Shown here: positions 22,902 to 32,983 of the stretch, piece after piece
How positions within the stretch are numbered: position 1 is the stretch's first letter
Layout of the letters: each line of letters starts with the position of its first letter
Assembly: GCF_031143425.1 (NCBI RefSeq)
Contig: NC_090445.1
Coordinates: 1,194,400,691 to 1,194,464,690, forward strand
Reading direction: 5' to 3'
DNA: 64,000 bases
Source of the DNA: Pleurodeles waltl
Lineage: Eukaryota > Chordata > Amphibia > Caudata > Salamandridae
Program-made: the position numbers and the translations under genes
The notes under the pieces: model-generated
The model's database searches: none
The model's input: only the letters and a program-made list of their open reading frames with translations
Told to the model about the DNA's origin: nothing

Positions 22902-23718
22902 CCTTGCTAACTAATTGATCAGGTCCCTCAGGTTGGCCTGGCCTAAATAAAGGAACCCATTTAAGGAAAATGGTAAATGGAATTACTACAGGTCACAAAT
23001 GTATTAGTGAAGATTTCTCAGCATTATAATCATGTCTTAGCAAAGAAGCATGATAATATAGCAGCACACACACACACACTCGCTATCGTATCATCCTGGT
23101 CACTTTGCACTTTTGCATGGGGATACCTCCGAAATGAGGGACTTGACACTCCCAATTTTAGGTAGGCCTCAACACCACCACTTTCCTGTCCTCCCTTCTC
23201 ATTATTATGCATACATATGTTGCAAATGGGTGCTTATTTGAATTGGTGAAGTTATGGTAATAATGTTGGTAAATATACAAATTGTATATGTCTGATGACT
23301 ATCTTGAATAAAGTTACAAATCTATGTTGGCGAGCAGCCTACAATGGAACAAACCCACTGCATGGTATTTACTTTTAAAAGAGTGGCAGTGCCATGCACA
23401 TTGTAGAGAAACAGGGAGTTAAACTATCCCAAAATAGAGGTGACATGTTTTCAAAAAGAAAAACGGCTATTCTTTCTTCTGTATGCTCACTTAGAATTGT
23501 GCAATTCGCTGTTGCTAAACCACTGGTCTGGAAAGACCTGTCGGATTAACATCTCAAAAGGTTTGTATTCATTTCAAAAGCAACTCCAATTATAAATAAA
23601 AGTGTGCATCATAGCTATAAATGACTACGATACTATATTTAACTGTCCGCAATGTTTGAAACAGTAGAACATTTTTTTTAATCATTTGTTAACTGGCCGA
23701 ATATAAACACATGCTTAC
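22902..23718. other. ANXA7 intron sequence
   Basis: No repeat ends or coding signal are seen, apart from a short (CA)n tract at about 23067-23083. This is the start of the intron downstream of the exon at 23719-23811. The splice donor GTAAGC lies at 23718 and below on the minus strand. Confidence 0.5.
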
Positions 23719-23811
23719 CAAATCCCTTCATAGCTTTACGGAGAATCTCTGCATCTCGCAATGCATCAAAATTTGCAGCCGGTTTGATTGTACCTTGAGT
23801 TGCCGACATTG
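23719..23811 (-). CDS. ANXA7: Annexin A7 exon: linker into first annexin repeat
   Basis: This is a 93-bp exon. The acceptor ends in CCTTCAG and the donor is GTAAGCATG. Two bases finish a split codon, then come 30 codons reading [20 protein letters not shown] and [10 protein letters not shown], then one base of a split Gly codon. That is the boundary between the Pro/Gly-rich N terminus and the first annexin repeat. [13 protein letters not shown] fits annexin A7 better than annexin A11, which has a different linker. The protein is a calcium- and phospholipid-binding membrane-fusion factor. The next exons (calcium-binding annexin core) are not found below this point and probably lie outside the window. 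Confidence 0.93.
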
Positions 23812-24496
23812 CTGAAGGTAAAGGCTACAAGACAGATTTATATGTCAATGGGTCTGTTGAACAAAACATCATATTGCCAACTCCACCACCAAATCCGCAC
23901 AAGAGTTCATTCAGTTAACCTGCCTTATGCAAAAAATACTCTAACTTGAGAAGCCCAGAAATTAATGTAATTTATGAAGACCATGTTTAAAATCTAATGG
24001 GTTAATTCAATCTTTCATAATTTGTAAGTCAGGAAAATGGGAAGCCTTAAGCCAAGTAAGAGACTTTTTCTATTAAAATGTTCTTATTACCATGTTAACA
24101 CAAATCCAATTTAAATGCATAGCTTCGTAGCTATAACCTACACCAATAGCATATCGCAGTTTCAAGGAACTGAAGGTACTTTTTGTTCCTGGAAAGTGTG
24201 CAGGGGACGAAAAGAATATGAATTAACATATAGCACTGGTTACTACGGTCACAAAAGTACCAGGGAGTGTGGATGAGTTCCACACTACAAAAACCAGAGA
24301 CAGCAAACTGCTTAGAAAATGTTGAACACCAGCACTGTTTTTCTAATATAAGTATGCTTTGCCCTTATTTTCTCCATCAATTATTTTCCTGCCTCGGTCT
24401 TCTAGGAGAAGGCAAAAGGTGTTTGATGAGAGGAGGATGCCAACTCCCCTAGATCGGAGGATCTACTGGACAGTTAGCTGCAGCTGAAGAGGGAGA
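23812..24496. other. ANXA7 intron sequence
   Basis: Nothing recognisable was seen beyond the polypyrimidine-containing acceptor next to the exon. Confidence 0.4.
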
Positions 24497-24840
24497 CAGT
24501 GCTTAATTTAAGCCAGTGGTTGCCGGTGGGGGGGCACCAGCACTTATTTTCGAGAGCCAACACTTATTTTTCTGCATCAGGCAATTATTGCGAGCAAAAG
24601 ACACACAGGGTAAAGATAGAGGAAAGAAAGACGGTAAAGCGTTGCAGAGGGAGAAAGCAGAAAGCTGCAGGAGTGAGCTGAAGGGGCAGGGATTGGCTGT
24701 AAATGGATTAAAGTGGCCCAAAATGGCTTCAGGATTACAGTGCCTCAATATTCCGTCCTCACAAATTTAATTGCAGAAGCTGTGTGTTTCAGATGAGAGC
24801 TTTGAACCCCGGCACATTTTTATTTACAAATTAACCACTG
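24497..24840. mobile_element. Small hAT-like non-autonomous element (tentative)
   Basis: The left end CAGTGCTTAATTTA and the reverse complement of the right end, CAGTGGTTAATTTGT, form an imperfect terminal inverted repeat of about 14 bp. It starts with CAGTG, as in hAT elements. Both subterminal regions contain related CCGG-rich and TTATTT motifs. No clear 8-bp target duplication is visible, so the element is old or the ends are misjudged. Confidence 0.5.
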
Positions 24841-27452
24841 AGGTCAGGTGTTTCCAGTTGGCTGCAATGGGATCTCCCCTTAAGCAAAGTTCATGCCCCC
24901 TTAAAATGGAAGCAGTTGTTACAAAGCCTTCACAACTGCAGGGATTTGGCCATTTATGTAGTACCAGCTGAACTACATTAGAATGCGTGGAACTAACTCA
25001 CATTTATGTGCAACACATTCCCGTAAGGACTGAAGTTAGTCTAAAAACTGATGCTCTCTACCCTTGGTGGAGGTTTAAGGGACAGACTATTCCTACGCAC
25101 ACCTTCTAACACAACCACTAGAGCTACACACTGCCCACTGCTGTAGGCAACCTGCTGCCTCCCTGCACAGAACACAAGCTGCTGGCCAAGCAGCTGTCCT
25201 GACTCTGCATGGACATGCAAATGCAAGCACGAGAAAAGACCTTTGCAATCCATCTGCCTTCACCAGATACTAAAGGCTGCCAATGACTTCCAACAAGTTA
25301 AAGAAGCTGGAACATTTTCATAGCCTATTTGCTACACTAAGCTTTTAAAGACTTCTTCTTATTCTAAATACCATTTTGTAAACAACTGAAATAACTGGTT
25401 TGGTGATTAACTGTCATTAAACAACAAAGCTCAACTTATCATTAATTGGAATCGTGTGCCTCCAACAAACATGCACGCTACAAACCATGGAAACTATGGT
25501 CAATCCAAAAGTAGGCATCAAGTACTAAATCCATACTGGGATGCAGAGAACAGACTGAAATTGCTATACAAGTCTAGCTATCAAGCAGCTGAGCCCATAT
25601 CTAGACACTCTGCCTAAGCCCCACTTGCCTGTCATGGCACTGATAGGTCTACTGGCCTACACAGGCACTTGCATATTCAATGGTAGGCAGATCATTGCAA
25701 AACAGATCTGGAAAGTACACTTAGAAGGCCACACAACAGCAGTCCAAGGCATTAAAGTAAGGAACATGCTGTACAAACAACTGGATGTCACTGCAACCTT
25801 ACTGCCCTTAGGTTAAACAAAGGACCGTTGTATGAACTTACTTCAACCCATACTACAAACGGATCGATCTCCCAACCATGCTTAAATCCGTTCACATCTG
25901 ACGTAAGTGTACGGTACTCAGAGATCCTATTGTGTATCACATGCATTTACTCCATGTGTAAAAAAACACTCTTGCAGGCACTGATATGTTGTTTAGCTGC
26001 AAGTACTCTAAAGTGGCTATTCAATCAATTATTTATTCAGCTTACTAAAGCCATAAAATCAACACAATCCAATGCACAGAAATATAAAAAAAACATCTGC
26101 AATAAATACATTTCAACCATAAGCCTAATTAGCAGGAACCATCAACATCACACACAAACATATACAAACAGGGGGAGCTATATCTCGTTATGAATTAAAA
26201 TACCCGTGTACCAGGTTGATCTGAAACAGGGGAATACAATTTAACAAGCAAACAGTTGTATCTAAAAACATTACACATTTCATTTGTTACATTAAGATTT
26301 AAAGGCACCCTTTATCTATAGCGATATGTAGTACTATTAAAAGATATTATAACAAGCATCTGCAATGCAACGGGTCTCGCACTTGCTCGAGTTTGAGCTA
26401 TTAGCGTTGTAAACTCCTAACCGGACTTTTCTGGACACATAAATTGAAAGAAAACAAATGAGCGCAATCACGCTATGTTAAACCCAGCGCACTCACGTTG
26501 TGTGGAAAATAAAAAGATTAAGTAGTGCAGAAACCAGGCTAAAAACATGCAGCCTCGTATGTTTTCAGTAGTTGGTTGGTGAGCTCGAGAAGGGCTAAAC
26601 ACTGTCATGCCTTTCACTAATGAAATCAAACGGATTTTAAAAGGCAAGCCCACAAACCAATGAAATTCACAAGCGTGACATAGGCATGGTTAAAAGCCCA
26701 AAAAGAGTTTACAACGGAGACGGAGCGCTTGTGCACTCAACCCTAAAAACAGACTAGCAAAAACGGGAATAAAAGCAATCTAAACCCCTGAAAAGCATTT
26801 CCTAATCTTTCTGACCTGTTCTAAGAAGTTTGCTACAGAATAGCAGATACAAGGGGAATGTAATTGTAGATAGTCCAACGCAGGTCTACAAATTTAAACG
26901 ATTCAACAGAGGCATGATAAACTCTCTCCTTAGTTTTGTATAAAAACTCCAAAAGAAGCACATATGTTAAGTGCTTTGTTCTGAAAAGTCATCACATGGG
27001 CAGGGAGGTAAGTGAGATTTTTTTTTTAATTAATAAAAGCAACTAAGAAATTCAGGTGTGCCTCGCGGGGCTTAACAGGGGTGGGGAGGCACGGGCAGGG
27101 GGGGAAATTAATTTAAAAAAAATACTTAGAATATACCTGTATTGTCGCTGCCGACGTCACCACCGCACCACCCCTCTGCTGCAGGAACAGGCTCCCAGCC
27201 TGTCCTGCAGCCAATCCTGATGCTGCTCAAAGCAGGGTTAGGTTTGGCTGGGAGTGCCCAGCCAGCGCGCTCCCAGGCAGACTGGGAGTTTGTGCCTGCT
27301 CTATCCATCCCGGCAACAGTGCCAGGCTGGAGAGCGCCTACTGTGCATGTGTGTTCGGCCGGCCCGAGATGGCCGGCCAAAGATACATGCGCAATGAGGG
27401 GGAAGTGCTGTTCACTCTCTCTCAGTGCGCATCACAGCCTGTGGCCCGCCCC
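24841..27452. other. ANXA7 intron, no recognised features
   Basis: I searched for the missing ANXA7 linker exon on the minus strand (Pro/Gln/Thr-rich with splice sites) and did not find a convincing candidate. 27060-27420 is GC-rich and may be a repeat of unknown class. Confidence 0.35.
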
Positions 27453-27503
27453 TTTTACTCAAAAACGATAATAAACATATTTTATTATCGTTTTTGAGTA
27501 AAA
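27453..27503. repeat. Perfect 23-bp hairpin
   Basis: TTTTACTCAAAAACGATAAT plus AAA (27453-27475) is exactly complementary to 27481-27503. The loop is the 5 bases CATAT. It sits in an otherwise GC-rich stretch and is far more regular than its surroundings. It may be the core of a small fold-back element. No outer terminal repeats were recognised. Confidence 0.85.
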
Positions 27504-27739
27504 GGTTTGCAGCTGCTGTTGCTGGCGGGGGTAGATGCTCAGAGGAGCCACGCCTGAAGAAATGTACAATGTTTAAAAAACACATAATCGGTAAAAATCC
27601 ATGCTGCACATTGGAGACTATGGTTATATCATGTTGAGCGCAGGCTGGTCTAACATTAAGGCATGTGCTGCAATGATACTTTTTAAAATTATTTTCCAAC
27701 CCCACCTTCTGCTATGAAATCAATAATCATCAGTGTTAG

Positions 27740-28740
27740 AAGTCTCTTTAACTCAAACCTTCGATGGATTCTAGATCATGAAAATATTTGGAAATTCCCA
27801 TATTCTTACATGATTTCTTGATAAAATTCAACCATGGAATCTTTTGGATGCCCTCCAGAGCCAGATAATTACAAATTAACATCCTGTTGAATATCGCTGC
27901 CGGCTTTGTCTAGACACTACAACAAAGTAATAAAGCTGCCGAATTAATTCTGTCCTCAGTAAACGGAATACCCCAAACCTTGTAACTTAAAATTGGCTCA
28001 AGTAGAAGGAAAAAAGACTGCATCTTTTCTAAATATTTGTTGTCGACTTGCTAATGGGTCATCACATCAGAATACCACCCATTTTCCTGCACCATAACAA
28101 ATCCTTGACACACATTGACTATTACATATAGCAGTCAACTCCTTCAGTGGCCTCAGGCCTAACCTAGGTGCAAATCTAAACAACGTTGCAATAGCTTTCT
28201 CAAAACATAGCCTTCTAGATTCCATTAATGGTTTCCAGTTGTTGTGACAATGGAGAAGAAGACAAAGGTAAGGGACTGTGCCTGAAGCTGCAATCGTATT
28301 ACAGTTAAGGAAGTGGGTACAAGCCTTCATCCTGGAAGGGCTATTACCATGGTATATGTCTTTCCAGGATTCACCCTCCGACCCATATTATCCAATGAAG
28401 ACGGTGAAATTATCATGGAGTGTCTGTAAGTCATTTCCTGTGAGTGCCATCAAGATTCCATCACCTGCACAGAGCAGTATAGGCAATGGACGAGACCTTA
28501 ATTGCACACATGTCACAAGCACTGTCCACCAAATATTTCCCATTGTTATTGATGTATAATGTAAATAAGGATGGGGCTAGAATACATCCCTCCCTCACAC
28601 CTCCGCGGGCATCAAATTACTTTTTGCCATATCGTGCCCAATCCGTAGTGTCTGTGTATAACTTGCGTAAAAAAGTATATTATTGACCCCTCTACAACCA
28701 TATCAATAAAAAAGGCACTACAGCTGGAAACAGTTAATGC
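27740..28740 (-). mobile_element. LINE remnant, same clade as the 58-64 kb LINE
   Basis: Minus-strand translation gives GGVREGCILAPSLFTLYINN, matching RGIRQGCTLAPFLFLLYTNR of the LINE at 62560-62600. It then gives AGDGILMALTGNDLQTL, matching ADDAVLIARTANGLQTL, and AIATLFRFAPRLGLRPLKEL, matching the C-terminal segment near 62960-63000. The catalytic ADD box reads AGD and several stops interrupt the frame. This is a dead RT C-terminal fragment in opposite orientation to its relative. Confidence 0.75.
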
Positions 28741-28821
28741 AGTCCAATACACAAGAGAAATTCATAACTGCGATATAAAATTACCCTTTTTGGCTAAATT
28801 ATATTTGCTGACAACAATATT

Positions 28822-29533
28822 TAGGGCCTGATTATAACTTTGGCGGTCCCACCAAAGCAGCAGGGAGGACGCAGACGTCTTCTCCCCCACAGTGTATTAC
28901 AGTGCTCCCCCACCGGGCTGACCAATGGGAACCCTGTATTACGCATTCCTGCCGGGCTAACCTGCGGGAACAGTGCTATGATATTGGTTTCGGCTCCCTT
29001 AAGGCCGAGACCAATACCGCAGCGCTCCAGCATCCTCAGAATTTGCATTGCAGTGCGTATTCCGACGATGCTGGGCTGAGGGGCCTCTGCACTGCCCATG
29101 CCATGGCAGTGCAGTCCCCCCTCGCTTCCCCCTTAGCCCCCAGCACTAGCTTTTTGCCAGCCTTTTCATGGTGGGGTGCACCCATGAAATTCTGGCGGAA
29201 AGTGGGTTTTCATCAGCCAGGCAGTATGGAGTTCATCACCGCCCAGGCTCAGTACAACTTAGGCTGCCGTCACCATATCAGGAACCATGTTCCAGGCGGG
29301 GACGGCGGTCACCTGGTGGGTCCATCCGCCAGGGTTTTAATGTGGAGGTTGGTCTGCCACAGTTGCAGTGGTCTGACCATCACTGCAATAAAGAAATGGG
29401 CCTACGGCAGCTGGGATTATGTTTACACCTTTTTTTTCGAGTTAGGACAACCACAAACTGACTTCCAAGTAGGGAGAGGGCCACATTTCACTGCTGCGAC
29501 TTTCATAGCAGTAATAAAGGAGAGTGCCCAAAA
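28822..29533. mobile_element. Possible non-autonomous DNA element with internal palindromes
   Basis: The segment starts AGGGCCTGATTATAACTTTG, resembling a DNA-transposon terminus. It contains internal inverted repeats, for example ATTGGTTTCGGC against GCCGAGACCAAT at about 28983-29014. No matching right terminus is seen before DIRS copy B begins at 29534, so it may be truncated by that insertion. The plus-strand frame at 28902-29585 is not supported as a gene. Confidence 0.4.
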
Positions 29534-29740
29534 TGAAAATGTCACTTACCCAGTGTACATCTGTTCGTGGCATCAGTCGCAGTAGATTTGCATGTTCTGC
29601 AATAGCTCGCCATCTGGTGTTGGGCCGGAGTGTTACAAGTTGTTTTTCTTCGAAGAAGTCTTTCGAGTCACGGGACCGAGTGACTCCTCCTTTTGTCTCC
29701 ATTGCGCATGGGCGTCGACTCCATCTTCGATTGTTTTTCC
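29534..29740. repeat. Right inverted terminal repeat of DIRS copy B
   Basis: The segment runs inward from TGAAAATGTCACTTACCC and contains GTGTTACAAGTTGTTTTTCT and GGGCGTCGACTCCATCTTCG. These recur in inverse orientation at 35250-35400. The outermost portion differs between the two arms. Confidence 0.9.
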
Positions 29741-29892
29741 CCGCAGAGGGTGAGGTAGGAGTTGAATTGTAGTAATAGTGCCCATGCAATGGAGTGACTA
29801 AGTATGCACCTATTTAAGGTTGAGATGATACATATATAAATAATTGGAGGTAACTTCCAAACTGCTACAGGCTCCCGGGGAGGCGGGTGGGC

Positions 29893-30003
29893 ACATGCAA
29901 ATCTACTGCGACTGATGCCACGAACAGATGTACACTGGGTAAGTGACATTTTCAGTTCGATGGCATCTGTCGCTGTAGATACGCATGTTCTGCATAGACT
30001 AGT
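29893..30003. repeat. Internal complementary region of DIRS copy B
   Basis: Bases 29893-29951 are complementary to the right end at 29540-29600. Bases 29955-30000 are complementary to the left end at 35385-35423. The junction GTGACATTTTCAGTTCGATG marks the predicted circle joint of the two termini. Confidence 0.9.
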
Positions 30004-30031
30004 AAGCAGTTATTTCCCCAAAAGCGGTGGA

Positions 30032-32917
30032 TCAGCCTGTAGGAGTGGAAGTAGTCTGAAATAATGTCCTTAATACGGCTTGACCTACTGTGGCTTGTTG
30101 TGCGGATAACACGTCTACACAGTAGTGCTTAGTGAATGTGTGAGGCGTAGACCATGTGGCTGCCTTACATATTTCTTGCATTGGGATGTTTCCTAGAAAG
30201 GCCATGGTAGCACCTTTCTTTCTGGTTGAGTGTGCCCTTGGTGTAATGGGCAGCTGTCGTTTAGCTTTAAGGTAGCAGATTTGGATGCATTTAACTATCC
30301 ATCTGGCTATACCTTGTTTTGAAATTGGGTTTCCTGCGTGAGGTTTTTGAAAGGCAATAAAGAGTTGTTTAGTCTTTCTGATGTTTTTTGTTCTGTCAAT
30401 GTAATACATCAATGCTCTTTTGACATCTAATGTATGTAGTGCCCTTTCAGCTACGGTATCTGGCTGTGGAAAGAACACTGGAAGTTCCACTGTTTGATTT
30501 AGATGGAACGGTGAAATAACCTTTGGCAAAAATTTAGGATTGGTCCTTAGGACGACTTTATTTTTGTGTAGTTGTATAAAAGGTTCCTGTATTGTAAACG
30601 CCTGAATCTCGCTTACTCTTCTTAGGGAAGTAATGGCGATGAGAAATGCCACCTTCCAGGTTAGGAACTGTATTTCGCAGGAGTGCATGGGTTCAAAAGG
30701 TGGACCCATAAGTCTAGTTAGGACAACATTTAGGTTCCATGAAGGAACAGGTAGTGTTCTTGGTGGTATAATTCTCCTAAGGCCTTCCATGAATGCTTTA
30801 ATGACTGGTATCTTATATAGGGAAGTTGAATAGGTAGTCTGCAGGTATGCAGATATTGCTGCAAGGTGAATCTTAATGGAAGAGAAAGCTAGGTTAGATT
30901 TTTATAAGTGAAGCAAGTAACCCACTACATGTTCTGGAGTTGTGTGTAATGGTTGTATTTGATTAATATGGCAGTAGCAAACAAACCTCTTCCATTTACT
31001 TGCATAGCAGTGCCTGGTGGATGGCCTTCTGGCTTGTTTTATGACTTCCATACATTCTTGGGTAAGTTGTAAGTGCCCGAATTCTAGGATTTCAGGAGCC
31101 AGATTGCTAGATTCAGCGATGCTGGATCTGGGTGTCTGATCTTTTGGTTGTGCTGTGTCAACAGATCTGGCCTGTTGGGCAATTTGATGCAGGGTACCAC
31201 TGATAGGTCTAGCAGCGTTGTGTACCAGGGTTGCCTTGCCCAAGTTGGTGCTATCAATATGAGTTTGAGTTTGCTTTGACTGAGTTTGTTTACCAGGTAA
31301 GGAAGGAGAGGGAGAGGAGGAAAAGCGTAAGCAAATATCCCTGACCAGTTCATCCATAGGGCATTGCCTTGGGATTGTTTGTGTGGGTATCTGGATGCGA
31401 AGTTTTGGCATTTTGCGTTCTCCCTTGTCGCAAACAAGTCTATCTGAGGTGTTCCCCAGAGTTTGAAATAAGTGTTCAGAATTTGGGGGTGAATTTCCCA
31501 TTCGTGGACCTGTTGGTGATCTCGAGAGAGATTGTCTGCGAGTTGATTTTGGATCCCTGGTATAAACTGTGCAATTAGGCGAATTTGGTTGTGAATTGCC
31601 CAATGCCAAATTTTCTGTGCTAGCAGGCTTAACTGCGTGGAGTGCGTCCCTCCCTGCTTGTTTAGATAATACATTGTTGTCATGTTGTCTGTTTTGACGA
31701 GAATGTATTTGTGAACTATTATTGGTTGGAAAGCTTTTAGTGCTTGAAAAACTGCTAGAAGTTCTAGGTGATTGATATGCAGTTTTGTTTGATGTACGTT
31801 CCATTGTCCTTGTATGCTGTGTTGATCGAGGTGTGCTCCCCACCCTGTCATGGAAGCATCTGTTGTTATTACGTATTGTGGCACTGGGTCTTGGAAAGGC
31901 CGCCCCTTGTTTAAATTTATGTTGTTCCACCACAGAAGCGAGAGGTAAGTTTGGCGGTCTATTAACACCAGATCTAGAAGGTGACCCTGTGCTTGAGACC
32001 ACTGTGATGCTAGGCATTGTTGTAAGGGCCTCATGTGCAGTCTTGCGTTTGGGACAATGGCTATGCATGATGACATCATGCCTAGGAGTTGTAATACCAT
32101 CTTTGCCTGTATCTTTTGTGTTGGATACATGCGTTGTATGATGGTGTTGAAATTTAGAATTCTTTGTGGACTTGGAGTGGCTACTCCCTTTGATGTGTCT
32201 ATTATGGCTCCTAGGTATTGTTGTACCTTGCGCAGCAGAATGTTGGATTTTGTAAAGTTGACGGTGAACCCGAGTTTGAAGAGGGTTTATATGATCTGAT
32301 TTGTGTGATTTGAGCACTGTATGAACGAATGGGCCTTGATTAGCCAGTCGTCCAAATATGGGAACACATGTATTTGCTGCCTTCTTATGTGTGCAGCGAC
32401 CACCGCTAGACATTTGGTAAAGACTCTTGGTGCGGTTGTTAATCCGAAAGGCAGTACCTTGAATTGGTAATGTATTCCTTTGAATACAAACCTTAGGTAT
32501 TTCCTGTGCGATGGGTGTATTGGTATATGGAAATAAGCATCCTTGAGGTCTAAAGTTGCCATGTAGTCGTGTAGTTTTAGCAATGGCAATACTTCTTGTA
32601 GTGTGACCATGTGGAAGTGGTCTGATTTGATTAAAGTGTTCACTACTCTGAGGTCTAGGATTGGTCTCAGCGTTTTGTCCTTCTTTGGTATCAGAAAGTA
32701 CAGTGAGTAAACTCCTGTGTTTATTTGTGTGTTTGGCACTAATTCGATTGCATTCTTTTGCAATAGTGCCTGCACTTCTATCTCCAGGAGATTGGAATGG
32801 TGTGTTGTTAAATTTTGTGCTTTTGGTGGTATGTTTGGAGGGAATTGTAGAAATTCTATGCAATAACCATGTTGGATAATTGCTAGAACCCAAGTGTCTG
32901 TAGTGATTTCCTCCCAT
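30032..32917 (-). pseudogene. Tyrosine recombinase ORF of DIRS copy B, one stop
   Basis: Two open blocks (30902-32917 and 30032-30790) belong to one frame, as in copies A and C. A TAA near 30914, where copy C has CAA (LLHLQKS), ends the first block, and about 35 further codons separate the two. The C-terminal block has ITSLRRVSEIQAF, HSTRKKGATMAFL and HTFTKHYCVD, so the R-HxxR-Y set is intact. The first block overlaps the RT frame and encodes a Ser/Thr/Asn/Gln/His-rich sequence, then the recombinase N-terminal region (RRPSTRHCYASKWKRF). Confidence 0.85.
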
Positions 32918-32975
32918 GCTTTGTAATAATGACCTATTCTTCCCCCCACTGGTGTTGTGTGGAGGGGGTGAGTGA
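31084..32975 (-). pseudogene. RT/RNase H/MT-like ORF of DIRS copy B, one stop
   Basis: The frame runs from VGGRIGHYYKAWEE through TLDLKDAYFHIPI, GLTTAPRVFTK and FPYLDDWLIKA. It stops at a TAA near 32286, where copy C has CAA (HTNQIIQTL). It resumes as 31084-32130, with RNase H motifs ITTDASMTGWGAHL, INHLELLAVFQAL, VKTDNMTTMYYLNK and NQLADNLSRD. The MT-like tail follows (DLFATRENAKCQNF, FAYAFPPLPLLP). Apart from the stop it looks well preserved. Confidence 0.88.
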
Positions 32976-32983
32976 CCTGTGAG

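Noticed and set aside
28902..29585. 227-codon plus-strand frame
   Set aside because: It crosses the start of DIRS copy B and lies in palindromic repeat sequence; no domain was recognised.
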